64,000 bases of DNA, taken from Dactylorhiza incarnata (Eukaryota; Streptophyta; Magnoliopsida; Asparagales; Orchidaceae). The stretch covers positions 8,250,501 through 8,314,500 of the forward strand of contig JAWHQI010000079.1 in the NCBI GenBank assembly GCA_033032865.1, given 5' to 3'. This document shows positions 1 through 11,733 of this stretch, one piece after another. Made by a program: the position numbers and the translations under genes. The notes under the pieces were generated by a model. That model was not told where the DNA came from. It did no database searches and saw only the letters and a program-made list of their open reading frames with translations. The first letter of the stretch is position 1; every line of letters begins with the position of its first letter.

Positions 1-1452
1 TCATGATCTCGCTTCTACTAGTGGGGAAAATTTTAATATAAATGAAAAAGTATTATCACCACCTTTATTTATGGGCAAAAATTTTAAAGGGTGGAAAATA
101 TTAATGAAAAATTTTCTTAAGGCCTTAGATGAAAAGTTTGGAATATTCCTATTGAAAAGTCACCTAGCGTACTAACTAGGAACGAAATTATTTTCAATGC
201 AAAATCTATGAATAGTTTATTTTGAGCGTTAGATCAAAATATTTTGAAACCTATTTATACTCTTCCTACCGCATATGAGATTTGGAATTTTCTTGAAAGA
301 ACTTATGATTCTCCTTTTGTAGGTACGGAACAATCATAAGAACCGAAGAATATGCTAGCTTGCACAAGTCTTCAAGAATGCTCCTCTCATGATGGATCCA
401 TGAAGTGCACATCAAGTGAAAGAGAAGAAGAAATACTATCTTCGGAAGAGGAGTGCCAAAAAGATGTCGAAGAAACTATATGTTCAAATCGTGCCTCTCC
501 CGAAAGCAATGTAAGGAAATCAAATTCCATTTTTTGTACTTCTATTTCTATGTTACAATTACTACAAACTACTAAACGTAAGATTAAGAAACTGAAAATG
601 GCTAATGCAAAACTACGTTTAGAAAATAAAACTTTGAAAGCAAATGTGAATGTAGAATCCAAAAATGAAATGTTTGTATCTCCATCATGCTCGTCATTTG
701 AAAACTCTATATTATGTTTTGATTGTAATGATATTAAAGAAAAATACAAGGAACTTCAAAAGGAATTTATTTGTGTAAAAGAACACAATGAAAAATTATC
801 TTTAGAAAATTCATCGTTAAAAAATAATTGTGATATGTGCAAAAACTATAAAATTGAAATTAAAGAGATGGATGAAACTTTTGATGAATTTAGAAACGAA
901 TATAACAATCATATTGAGTATATTGCATCCACTCTTAACAATAGCACAATAGCATATAATAAAGCAAGGCATAATCTTAAAGTTAAGAATTATGAATTGG
1001 AAACTAAAGTCAACTTGCTTAAGGAAATTATAAAGAAAAATTCTCAACACATAAATCAACAATTTCAAGCGAATTCCAAAAGCAAGTTAAATGTGAATTT
1101 TCATAATATGTCTAAGCCTAACAAAGGAAATGAAAAATATCAAATTGTTGAAAATGAAATTCCAAATCATTATCATTATCATTTTCAACATCATCTTTCT
1201 CCCAACATAAACTTAAAGATAAGCAAATTTCCTATAAACAATGTTTTACAAAATCATCATGGAAATTTGACAAATAAAAATAATATTAAACCAAGGTTTG
1301 AATGGCGTCCCAAAGTTAAAGATGAAACACAAACTCAAATCAAATGGGCCCATTCCTTCATATCTCCCCAAAAGCAAACACGATATATTTGGGTACCCAA
1401 AGGAACCGCCACACCCGGTCCTCTTTGGATACCTAAATCTCTCATTCAATAG
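1..1452 (+). pseudogene. gag: Degenerate Copia-type gag, UBN2 remnant plus coiled coil
   Basis: The 5' end is cut by the window. Bases 1-330 read, over at least one frameshift and two stops (TGA near 223, TAA near 337), as the start of a UBN2-type gag domain, with the signatures NFKGWKILMKNFLKALDEK and YEIWNFLERTYDSP. The rest of that domain and the CCHC knuckle are missing. The frame continues as an open 366-codon stretch (352-1452): acidic Ser/Glu-rich, then heptad-like Leu/Lys/Glu coiled coil (residues about 75-235), then Asn/His-rich, ending with WVPK and WIPK motifs. In complete relatives this is the stretch just before the protease. The capsid-like role is known from the family. This copy is unlikely to be functional because its nucleic-acid-binding knuckle is gone. 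Confidence 0.75.
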
Positions 1453-2754
1453 TATCCTATCATTTGCATGAAGTAAAAATCAATTAAAAATGAAATATCA
1501 ATTCTCTACTTCATGATGTGCTTTATTTCCTTTTTGTTTTTTGCTTTTATTTCTTTGAGCCATCATGATAAGATCACTTTATATAACATGTGATATGACT
1601 TTCACATATTAAACCAAAATTCATAAATAAATCAAATTGAATAAAGTTGAATAAAAAGTCATATCATTTTTCAAGTGATCTACTTATCCTTTTATTTTTA
1701 TCCTTCTAAATCCATTTCCTAAAAGTCTTATAAAATTTGAAAAAACTAAATTTGTCATATGATATTAATAATACTAAATGAAATAAGTGTCAATATGGAT
1801 TCAAAAGGTGTTTTTAAGGGTATTAGGCTAAATTTATAGAATGCGCAAGTTTTGCTTAGGTATGTAATATATTTGCGTTATTTTTTATTACCCCTAGTCT
1901 GTTTAATCATAATCATGTCAAACTGGAATTGAAAAATTGCATGAATATTATTTCACTTATTTATAATCATTTCACTCATGCATATATTGTGCAAAACTCA
2001 AGAATTAAGGTTTAATGAATATGGAGCTTTAATGAATATGAAACCTATGTACTAAATTTTAATTTCCGCAATTTTTTGGGATTTCTTCTCGTTTCTTCAC
2101 TTCATTAGACAGGCCTTACATTGTCAAACATAATTAAGAAAAATCGGAAGCAAAATCGAAGAAAGTCTAGGCTATATGATTAAAATAAGCACTCTCTGTG
2201 AGCTAACGCATGCGCTAGGACCTACCAACGGCGCTAGCTCAAGTATCCAATTTTCTGTAATTTTAAAATTCTGAAAAATCACTAAAAATATATTATGTTA
2301 TATGTACTACTCATTTTTGCATTTCTGCCAATAATTGATTTTTGAAAATTTAAAATTTAAAAATACAAAAGCCAAATTACAAAAAATATTTTATTTTATT
2401 CCATTCTTTGGTTATTTGTTTGATTTCTATTTCTATATGCAAAAATCAAATACAAAAATATAAAACAAAAACAAGTATCAAAATCTCTATGTGATAAAAT
2501 TAATGATCATAATTATATTATGTAATATCAAAAGATCTTTTAATTCAAACATTACACATAACTACAAAAGATCATTTTGGTTCTTTCATAAAATTGGTGA
2601 TCATGATAATTATATGAATAAATTATGTATTGTGATTGCATGTACCTTACTATATCTAGACCTTAGAATCACCTTGATATCAATAACATCAAATCATATC
2701 ATCACTTAATCCTAGGTGTTCAATTTCTATCGATATAAAAGACATGCAATATTC

Positions 2755-2837
2755 TTATGGCATAATATGAACTCATCATACTAGCATTATCAACTAATAA
2801 ATATTATCATTCATGCTAGTTATCAATAATGCCATAA
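2755..2837 (+). repeat. Inverted repeat (stem-loop) in the G internal region
   Basis: TTATGGCAT (2755-2763) pairs with ATGCCATAA (2829-2837), and inside it CTAGCA (2781-2786) pairs with TGCTAG (2814-2819). Both arms are perfect. Function is unknown. Confidence 0.6.
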
Positions 2838-4269
2838 TGAATCCATCTTAAAGTAGAAAATTTGAAAGATAAAATAACTATGTGACTTTAAATTGTTTCC
2901 ATAGTACAAAATGCTCAGGATGTCCATGATCGTTCACCCACATTATGTGTCTCACAATAGCGAGGGCGTAGGATTGTATGCATTAGAAGACCTAACCTCT
3001 ATGTCATGTCTTGTCCTTAACCTGGGAGGGTTCCAGTGGGGCCTTGCGAGGCACTGGGGGGAAAGAGTGCTAGGTTGAGCGTTCTCTAGTGTGTGCATAT
3101 GGGATTAACACCCCATCCTACAGCATGTGTGCATCTCCTCATTCCCATCCGTCACTTAGTATGGGGCTAGTGTGTAAGCATACAGTTAGGGTATTATAAT
3201 CTAGGACATTCCTATTTCATATATTTTGCATGCACTATATATGATTATATTATTCATGCATTCTTCTTTTTGATCGAACATGCTCATGCATTCTTGTTTT
3301 GATCGAACATGCTTATCTTGTGTTTTTCATTCTTTATCATTTTTGAGCTCTAATGATCATGTAAGTCACAAATATATGAAAACCAAATAAAAATATAAAA
3401 ATCATTTTTGAACAAATAAAACATGCTTATATATATAGCCTTCTAATTATTTCCAACTTCTCTGAAATTTCTACACTGAGAAGGACTATATACATACTAT
3501 CTATGCCAAAGAAAAGTTTTTCAAAAAATCTCAAAAACAGCGTACTGTCTCGTCGTTAACTAGTTAACGCCAGGCGTTAGCTTTTTTAGATTGAAATTTT
3601 ATTTTCTCTGCACTATTTCTGATATTTTTCTAATGCTTTTCTCTGTTTATTTTCTCAGATTTCAAATTATTTTATTATTAATTTGGTTGTTTTATTTCAA
3701 AATACAAAAAAATTCAAATAATTCAAAATGATCAAAAATTTGTTTTTGTTATCTGTTTTGCTTTAACTCTTTATAAAATTATGGTTTGACTATAAGTCTT
3801 CACAAGAGCATACATCTTAGTCATTTTGTTTCAAATGGTCAAAATTGATTAAGCATACACATTACGATTCTCTTCAATGTCTAATTTTAATTTCAAATTT
3901 TCTAAACATTGTTTGTGTCATGCCTTGACCTTAATCTGATTATGTGCAATGAAATAGTCTATAGATAATTGTGTATGATTGCCTAGCATGCCTCTAAGTA
4001 TGAGTAATGCTTTATGTTAATCAATGAATTATACACTCACTATTTTGGTAATCTTCATGTGCTCATAATCTTAGTCTTGCATGATTGTGTAGTGTAATAG
4101 TTTTAGCACATTAAGTTGTATGTCTAAATTACCTACACATTCATTCAAACAACAAATTTCTTGCACACATAGAAGTGTTATTTCAATAATATTAATGTTT
4201 GCAACAACAAATGAATTCAGAGACCTTTGGCCCAAACAAAAAAAATAATGAAATAATATGTCAAAGATA

Positions 4270-4505
4270 ACTCCACCAAGCACTACTCACCCTCCTGATA
4301 AGTCTTAATGAGCATTGTGAGGTTGAGCACCTTGGAAAAATTATATAGTGTCTTGTGCAAACATATTTCTCTTTATCACTTCTATTTGTACACCAGATCA
4401 CTAAAAATAAAATTTTATAAAACAAAAAAATGCTTATGTGATCCCCCAAGCAATACTCCGCTCCCTGATAAGTATTAATGAGCATTGTGTGGGCGAAGCA
4501 CCTTG
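4270..4505 (+). repeat. Two copies of a ~60-bp noncoding block bounded by CCAAG and CTTGG
   Basis: Blocks at about 4274-4334 and 4443-4505 share CCAAGCA, CTGATAAGT, TTAATGAGCATTGTG and GCACCTTGG in the same order. Each begins with CCAAG and ends with its complement CTTGG, so each copy could close into a stem. They are about 170 bp apart in otherwise unrelated sequence. Confidence 0.65.
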
Positions 4506-5320
4506 GTAGTTGTACGTATGTTATGTGCTTTGAAATTTTATTCTAGATGTGATGTGTGAAAGTAATTATATGATTACAATCTTATTGTTGTTGTTACTAT
4601 TTCACTAAATATGTCATGTGTTTTGATTATTTCACTTGTATACTTTTATCAAAACACCTAATGCACGCATCATTGATTTTCATAAAGCTTCTACTCATGA
4701 GAATTGGATCCTAATGCAAACATTACATAATTCTCTAAAAACCCAAGTAAAAGCACTAGATTGCAATGCATGATTTCTACAATGTTTTCTTTACTTGAAA
4801 TACGAATTGGTTACATTGTAGTTATTATCTTTTTGAATATGCTAAATCATGCTTGCCTATTAGTTATAAAAAATTTCAAAGTTAAAATGCTCAAATGTGA
4901 AGAGTCTAGACATATTGTTGGAATGGTCAAACTATAACAAAAATACTACACTTATTTGTTTTGTTTTTTTTTTCGCATCTCTCTTTTGGTCATGTAATTC
5001 GTTTACCATGGCTTATCACGCTCACTTCTTTGGTCTTTATTCACTTGTGCTTGTCAAACACTATTGCATCTCTTTCAACAAGTAATATTCTTCTTTAAAA
5101 ATTAATTTGAAAAGCAAGTGGTAGAATTCCTCTGGTAAAATCATGGAATGTTGATCTTTCATGCTTATCATATAATTTTTCTGCTGTGCTACTCTCTCCC
5201 TTAGCTCGATCATGACTTACTTTTTGTTTACACAAAACTCTTATTCCTCTCTTATTTATGTCCCAACTTTTGTCTTCTTTATTCTAGTTTTGTTTCACTC
5301 CACCCTCTTTTGCTAATAAC

Positions 5321-5563
5321 AAAGGGGGAGAATAAATGCTAAATCATATTGATTAACGGAGTAGGATTCACTAGATTAAGGGGGAGCATGTATCTATTTT
5401 ATGGGAGTATACACAAAGGGGGAGCATCTTTGTAGGGGGAGCACAATGTTCAATAAACTATAATTTCTATCATTATCTTATAATTACTATGTGTCATAAC
5501 AAATTCTTTATCTATGAATCTGATTTATCTCTAATTGGATTTGTTATTATCAAAAGGGGAAGA
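5321..5563 (+). promoter_or_regulatory. Cluster of five polypurine tracts ahead of the 3' LTR
   Basis: AAAGGGGGAG-like tracts occur at 5321, 5378, 5415 and 5434. A final AAAAGGGGAAGA at 5552-5563 ends next to the LTR start. The last one is in the position of the polypurine tract that primes plus-strand DNA synthesis. The upstream ones could be extra priming sites or decayed duplicates. Confidence 0.75.
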
Positions 5564-5713
5564 TTGTTGGAACATGGTTTTCCACATCCCTTTGATTTGA
5601 GAATAATAAATCCTACTTGTATTTGATCTTGTTTGTCATTGTGTTTTTAGCATGCAGGTTGCTGCAACAATGGTCTGGCACTAACCCCAAGTTGAAGGTT
5701 TGAAAGCTGTTTA

Positions 5714-6282
5714 ATGCCAGGCGTTAAGCTTAATGATGGGCGTTAGCGCTCGATGAAATGCATACCACGGCGTTCGACAAAATGCATATCACGGCGTTCG
5801 AAGAAATTGTGTACGACGAAATGAGAAGACCGTTCGACGAAATGCGTTCGAAAATTCCGTTCGACGAAATGGAGGTCGACGAAAGGAGAAGCCGTTCGAT
5901 GAACTGGAGGTTGCCAAAATAAGAGGTCGTTCGACGAAAATGGCGTTCGACGAAATAAATTGCCGTTCGACGAATTGAGTTGTTGTTCAACGAAATGGCG
6001 TGCCAGCTGATTAAAGAAAGAATCTCAATGCCAGGCGTTAGTCTTAACGCTGGGCGCTATCCGATCGACGAATTTGGCAAGGAGAAAGCAGTCGTGATTG
6101 CAGGAGGAACTTTAGGAATGATTTGCCCAACGCCCCGCGTTAGCCTTAACGCCAGCATTGATATTGCCTAAAATAAAACAATTCCTAAAGTGCAGAATCT
6201 CCTTCCTCTTCTGAAGATCCGAGCCATCAATATGTTGTTATACATGGTCAACGCCCGGCGTTAGCACTTAATGTCGGCGTTA
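5714..6282 (+). repeat. U3 array of two dyad motifs: AACGCC/GGCGTTA pairs and TTCGACGAA boxes
   Basis: About a dozen irregularly spaced CGTTCGACGAA variants lie at 5752-6005. They are flanked and followed by four paired units of AACGCC-type and GGCGTTAGC-type half-sites (near 5714, 6028, 6128 and 6249). The last contains CAACGCCCGGCGTTAGC, almost a perfect palindrome. The array stops about 10 bp before the TATA-like box, where enhancer-like promoter repeats are expected. Confidence 0.85.
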
Positions 6283-6290
6283 GCTTAAAG

Positions 6291-6300
6291 TTTATAAATT
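6291..6300 (+). promoter_or_regulatory. TATA-like box of the G LTR
   Basis: TTTATAAATT lies directly after the U3 motif array, a plausible start of R about 30 bp further on. Called from sequence and position only. Confidence 0.55.
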
Positions 6301-7035
6301 GGAGGATTTCGTCTTCTCCAACGACTGATTGCCAAGAGCCCTATTCCAGCACTTCAGAAACTTTGTGAGGGCCGTATTTCCAGACGAACACATCTCTCAC
6401 TCATATTTCAAAAGGAATCAAAGGAGGCTTGGAACAACACGCTAACACAATGCGAAGAACGCATGCTTGGACTTCAACGATCTTCAGCGATTCTTTGGCG
6501 TCTCCTTCAGATTACCTCATAGGGAGTTTCATATTTATATTTTGTATTTGTCTTTTATTTTATGGTTGTAATCATTTTGTGAATTCGCCTCGTGCTGGCG
6601 ACTATGTCTAGGTAGGACTTTGGGAGTAATTCGCCTTGTGTTGGCGACTAGGTCTAGGGAGTGGATCTAGGGGGTGCTCGAGGCCTTTCTGGTGATAGAT
6701 TGGCTAGAGCGGCTTGAGGTTGTATCTGGGGAGAGATCGGCTAAAGCCAACCGGTTCGTGGGGATACGAGTCGGTATAGAAAACAAAAAGGGTTTTCATA
6801 TTATTCGCTTCGATTTCTAGCGTCATTGAAATCAAATTTTGTAATCAATTTTATAAATGATAATCATGTCTTTTCTTGTTTAATAAAATTGATTTCATTT
6901 CTAATTTCATTATCTCTTTACTTTTAATTTAACTTACTTTGACCAAAATATCAAAAGTTTTCTATTAAAGTTTTAAGTTTTTTTAAAACCCTTTTTCACC
7001 CCCGCCCCCTTCTAAGGCCGCCTACAGATCCAACA

Positions 7036-7685
7036 ACACCATCCTTAGGCCTCCATCCTACTTGAATGTTGGATGCTAACGAGTAGGGAATGACAGTCAG
7101 GGAGGTCTAAGGGGGCACACCATCCCGAGGCCCCCATCCTACTGCGTTGATGAATGTTGATGAAGATCTTTCTCCTGATACTCAACAATCAGAGGGGATT
7201 AATTAAACCAACTCATATGATCGGAATAAATGCAAATAGATTATGCTTTGTTGTAAGCTCTCAACCCTTTAAGGTAAACAACGCATTTATTCATGAGTTT
7301 CTTGATCGGTCAAATCGGTCATCTCTTCGTCGAGTTGGGGGGGTGGTGTCCGGACTCTACTCTGATAACTTCTCTAGTCGGATGAGAAGTGCAATCGGGG
7401 GGTGACTCGAATAACATGCAAGGGGGGAGCTGATCTCAATCATTAATGCAGAGGCTTAGTCTTAGGAGAACTCACTCCTGAGGTGCTGTCCCACCACCCG
7501 ACTTAGATTTTTACGAGAGTCGAGTCGGAGGCATGTTCCCCAAATCGGTCGTGAAGATCAATTTTACTTACTTCGAAAAGAACTTACTAGAAGAGAAAAA
7601 AGAACTCTTGCGACCCATGTTTCAGGGGGCAAGGAATTTATTGAAGCAAAATAACTTTACAGAAGGGGGACATACGCATTCTCGC
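7036..7685. other. Unassigned sequence between G and Tat element A
   Basis: No credible coding frame. A 28-bp motif (ACCATCC..AGGCC.CCATCCTACT) occurs twice, at about 7037 and 7118. It may be the 3' untranslated part of A, but no copy of the A/B LTR start (TGTTGAATCC) is present, so A has no recognisable 3' LTR here. Confidence 0.5.
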
Positions 7686-9110
7686 TTAGGGGTGGAACCT
7701 TTTTAGGTCATCACAGCTCCAGGTGTTCCCAAGTAGCTCCCCTTCATGACTCTGTAAATGATATCCACCAGTCGTTAATGACTCGTGGATGATGAAGGGT
7801 CCATCCCAACTTGGGTTAAGCATTCCGACAGTGGCTGATCTTCCTGCCGCGTCCACCTTTTTAGGATAAGGTTGCCTGATTGGAAGTGCTTGAGGCGGAC
7901 GTGCTTGTCAAAGTATTTCATCATTCGTCTCTTGATCTCTTCCTGCCGAGCAGAGGCCAGGTCTCGGAGCTCTTTGATGTAGTCGAGAGATGGCCTCTGA
8001 GCCTCTTCATTGTCCATCCATCATTCTTCATCTCCCTCCCCTGCTGCAGCTACTTCGGGACTTCTGACTTTGAACTGCACAGGGATGAGAGCTTCAGAAC
8101 CATGGGAGAGCTTGAAAGGAGTTTCTCCCGTGGACGAATTAGGAGTGGTTCTCAGAGCCCATAGGACCAAAGGGAGCTATTCTGCCCAATTCCCTCTTAG
8201 GTTCTTGACCTTCTTCTTCAGGAGGTTGACGATCAATTTGTTGGCGGCCTCCACTTGCTCATTGCTCCGAGGATGGTGCACTGAGGCAATTTGAAGATCT
8301 GTCCCTAGTTGCTTGCAGAAATCTTCCAGTTCCAAGCTGGCGAATTGGGGAACATTGTTAGTGATGATGGCAAGAGGGATCCCGAACCTACAATCTATTT
8401 CTCCCCAGATGAAGTTCTTCACGACTTGAGAGGTGTTCTTGGCCAGAGCTTTATCCCCGATCCACTTGGAGAAATAGTCGATCTTGATGAGAACGAACTT
8501 CCTCTGGCCGCTAGCTTAAGGGAAGGGATCTATTATATCTATTCCCCAGATGGAGAACGGCCACAGGGCTGTAATAGAATGAAGCTGATGGGCTGGCTGT
8601 AGCTAGAGAGCAGCGAATAGCTGGCACTTCTGAAACTTCTTGGAGAAGGCTTCGACATCTTTTCGGATGGTCGGACAGAAGTAGTCGTGCCTCAGGATTC
8701 TTTGCTTTAAAGTACAAGTCTCTGAATGACTAATGCACTGTCTTGAGTGGATTTCCTCCAGAACTCGAGGTACTTCAGCTTCTGAAACACATCTGGCTAA
8801 GGGGCCCGAGATGGTCTTGCGATACAGCTCTCCGACATGCAAAAGGTAGTACACCGCCTTGTACCAAAACTTCCTCTGAACTCCATCATCTGTCGGGAGT
8901 TGACCGGTAGTCAGGAATGCCATGAGCGGATCCATCTAGGAAGGGCGTCGATCAATCTCCATCATCTCCCCTTCTTCGATGGATGGTCGAAACAACTCGG
9001 TTATCATTCCTCCAGCCCTCAGACCGTATTGTCCAAATGGTCTGCTGCCAAGTTCTCCTCTCTCGGCACATGCTCGGCGAAGAAGGATTGGGAGCCTCCA
9101 ATCAACCCTT
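7686..9110 (-). pseudogene. pol: Tat pol remnant: RNase H tail and integrase
   Basis: Read on the minus strand from about 9080: VPREENLAADHLDNT (end of RNase H); WMDPLMAFLTTGQLP; an integrase zinc-binding region (8603-8935) with CISH and the CQLF remnant of the Cys pair; integrase core (8177-8422) with FGIPLAIITNNVPQF and HHPRSNEQVEAANK; then a post-core region (7775-8017) and the C-terminal NPSWDGPFII motif, ending with the TAA at 7686-7688. Family knowledge places this as strand-transfer integrase acting on Tat DNA ends. The pieces lie in different frames, and the second catalytic Asp region reads ITNN instead of the usual TDNG, so it is inactive. Confidence 0.85.
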
Positions 9111-9537
9111 TCACCGGTTTCAAGAAAGCTCCTCATAGAAAAACCGACGACTGAATCAACTAGCACGTTGATTCGAGGCAGGGGATAATAATCCTTCGGG
9201 CAAGCTTTATTCAGAAGGTAAAAGTCGATACACATGCGCCATTTACCCCCACCCTTCTTTACCATTACAACATTCGAGACCCAGCCTGGATAATGGATCT
9301 CCGACACAAAGCTTGCCTCAAGCAGCTTCCTCACTACCTCCCTAATTTGTCTGCCCAACAAGATGGCAGTTGACATCCTCTTCTGTCGTATGGGCTTGAC
9401 CATGGGGTCCAGATTGAGGTGATGACAAGCAACCTCTGCGTCAATCCCGGGCATTTCGGTGGCGCTCCGGGAGAAGATGTCGACATTCTCTCGCAGACAT
9501 GCCACCATCTCGATCTTCTCTTTGTTCTTCAGAGACC
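9111..9537 (-). pseudogene. pol: Tat reverse transcriptase N-terminal fragment
   Basis: Minus-strand translation contains the pre-RT region with PWSATEMPGI-like residues (here RSATEMPGIDAEVACH), then VVMVKKGGGKWRMCID, LNKACPKDYYPLPRIN and LVDSVVGF: RT palm motifs up to just before the first catalytic Asp block. It then breaks off near 9110 into the RNase H tail, so the YVDD block is absent. The same stretch in B (21517-22010) is nearly identical. Upstream it is cut at 9537/9538 by insertion F. Confidence 0.85.
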
Positions 9538-10529
9538 TGACGTGCAATTTCAGCACCGCTAATTAGCAAGCACGAAATGTGGTACGGCGGCAGTGCACCG
9601 GTCATTGTCAAGTAATAAAAGTAGGGAGAACTTCCCTGAATATCGTTCTCAAAGGACCGCAAGTTGGGTAGTATGATTTGCTTATTAGGAAATTAATTAT
9701 GAGGTTTACTAAGTTAACAAAAGGGGGTTTGGTTGGTTTTGTAGAGACAAGAATAAGAAAAACTATATTAACTATGTGGGTCGCAATCACCGCTTCGCTT
9801 GGTGGATGAAGTTATTGCAGGCCACGATGTCGTGCTTCATTTAGCGGATGGACGGTGAGCAAATGGGGGAAGTGAGTGCTAATGATGTTTGAGGGTCTAA
9901 GGCACCTCTTCACTCTCACCTCTAGCGTTTGCTAGAGTGAGCTAGCTAGAACATGTGTATGGAAGTTGAGTGGGGGCGGAGCGCATCGCAGCAAAGCATC
10001 AAGGGAAGAACAAAGCAAAAATAAGCTTCCATTCATAGACAAATAGAAGTTAATCCAGTTCATTACAATAATTAGGAATACATTTCCAAGATGAGAGAGG
10101 GTAGAGGAAACCACGAGATGAGAAGCCTGGTCGTAGATCTTGGCCGGAATGGGGGGTTGTCACGCCTCCTCCGAGCTCAGTCCTTGGTTGCTTCCGGGGT
10201 TCAGAGGCTGTCACTACCTCCAAACGTCACCCATCTTCTTCTCAGAGTTGGGTCTCTTCCACTTAGCCCAATGGAGATGCCAAACCTTCAAGTACTTGTT
10301 GTAGATGGCGGGGAATGCTTCTGGAACCCATGATGGAGCTTAGGATCGATGGATGAAGCTTTCCCAAGGAAGGAGATGGATGGATGGAGCTTAGAGAGGG
10401 AAATGGCATAAGCTTGCGGAAGAATTCGCGCCCCAAAACTTTGTTGAATGCCCTAAAATCGCGGAGCCGGACTTTAAATACGGAGCAAAGTAAACACTGC
10501 GCACGATCAGTGGCGCACGACCAGTGGTC

Positions 10530-11733
10530 TGTGAAATTTTCCATAGATCTAGGAGTGAGCAGGAATTGTACAACTAAAAGTTATAGCCAATCAACCAGAA
10601 GCACATTAAGCAAACACAGTCTTTATTGATCAAGCAAAATTCTTCATTACAGGGCGAGGTATACATGGCGAGACATGATTTCGCCAGTACACAAAAACAG
10701 AAGAGGAAAAACAAGCTGAAAAAATAACTAGCTGTCTGCCAACCGAGACCGCCAGACCGCTCAACCTGACAGTCCGCTCGGCTAGAGAACAAGACCGCCC
10801 GAACTACCTGCCTGCGACTTGAACAACACCAACTGAGAACCCCGTGAACTCCCGAACTCCACTGATCCTCCCGAACTCCAGCAACCCGCACTGCAAGCCG
10901 CAAGTCCTCTTGAACACCTTCAGAAGAGGAGGTGACCGCTGCTACCCGCACAATCCACAGAAGTTGCACAAGACAAGTTCGATCAGCTAACCTACCGGTC
11001 ACAAAAAAAGAGAACGCAAGAACCTGGACGCGAGCTCAGCTTACACTTGGTGCGATGATTTTGCTGCTATAGTGGCTCCTATTTATAGGCGTGAGACCTA
11101 ATCCAGGCACCACCTTATGAGATAGTGTCACAACCCTTGACCGCGCGACCAGACCGGTCAACCCGCGCGATTAGCAAAAAGATCCTCCTGCTTAGTGAGC
11201 TCGCCGACTTCAACAGAAGCCGCACGATCATGACAACTCGCCCGGTCATGACGCTCACCACCTGTGTTCTCCACCCGACCTCCTCCAGAGACCGCGAACA
11301 CACCAGGCCGACTAGGACAACAACCCGCCAAGTCGACCAAACACCTGTGACCGCATATACCATCAGATCGCCGAAGGACCAGCTATGCGAACACAAACCA
11401 GAGACCGCGTGGCTAAGAAGACCTTAGTCCGCACGCACCACAAAGAAACCAGACAGCCACCAGACCGGGCTGCCCCCACCATGCGATCACGAGCACCAGA
11501 CCGCGCGGTTACGCCGAACAGAAGATAGCTCGCCACGCGGTCACACGACCAGACCGCGTGGCCTCACCTCGACAACCTTGGACAGAAGAACGGCAGTCAC
11601 GCCGAATAGCTCGCGGCTAGACCAGAGAGGTCAGACCGCCAGAGGAGACTGCAAGACCGTACAGTCAGACCAGACCGCGCGGTCTCCCCCCAGTCCGCCA
11701 ACTCCACAAACTACCACTTCAACCTTTTCAACA
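10530..11733 (-). repeat. 3' LTR of E (1204 bp)
   Basis: In plus coordinates it begins TGTGAAATTTTCCA and ends TTTTCAACA, matching 15883-17065. A minus-strand TATA box (CTATAAATAGG) lies at 11078-11089. Upstream of it on the minus strand (11110-11700) is a cluster of ACCGCGCGGT-type palindromes, including a perfect 14-bp palindrome at 11672-11685. Confidence 0.95.

Larger units (their letters stand above)
1453..5320 (+). other. Long AT-rich internal region of G without recognisable genes
   Basis: No open frame here resembles protease, integrase, RT or RNase H on either strand; the longest frames are 60-75 codons without known motifs. It holds TAACGC-type palindromes near 2203 and 3560 like those in the LTR, a strong inverted repeat at 2755-2837, and a duplicated block at 4270-4505. 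It is most simply the spacer of a pol-less derivative, or very old pol sequence beyond recognition. Confidence 0.7.
1..7035 (+). mobile_element. Element G: 3' part of a Copia-like, pol-less LTR retrotransposon
   Basis: Visible parts in order are a gag remnant (1-1452), about 4.1 kb with no recognisable pol, a cluster of polypurine tracts, and a 3' LTR at 5565-7035. The 5' LTR must lie before the window. The gag type (UBN2-like domain followed by a long coiled coil) and the AAAGGGGGAG tracts before a TGTTGGAACA LTR start are typical of SIRE-like plant Copia elements. The absence of protease, integrase and RT makes this copy non-autonomous. K at 48022-49238 is a solo LTR of the same family on the opposite strand. 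The first five bases after the LTR are ACACC, but the matching duplication lies outside the window. Confidence 0.85.
5565..7035 (+). repeat. 3' LTR of G (1471 bp)
   Basis: Starts TGTTGGAACATGG just after the polypurine tract and ends GATCCAACA, giving TGTTGG/CCAACA terminal inverted repeats. A TATA-like box lies at 6291-6300. The 3' part (about 6590-7035: ctaggtctaggg, GGCTTGAGG, AACCGG) matches, in reverse complement, the left part of K (48022-48540), which fixes both ends. Confidence 0.9.

Noticed and set aside
7304..7310. GTCAA near 7305 as the partner of the GTCAA following the B LTR (40798-40802)
   Set aside because: No LTR start follows it, and a 5-bp match is expected by chance.
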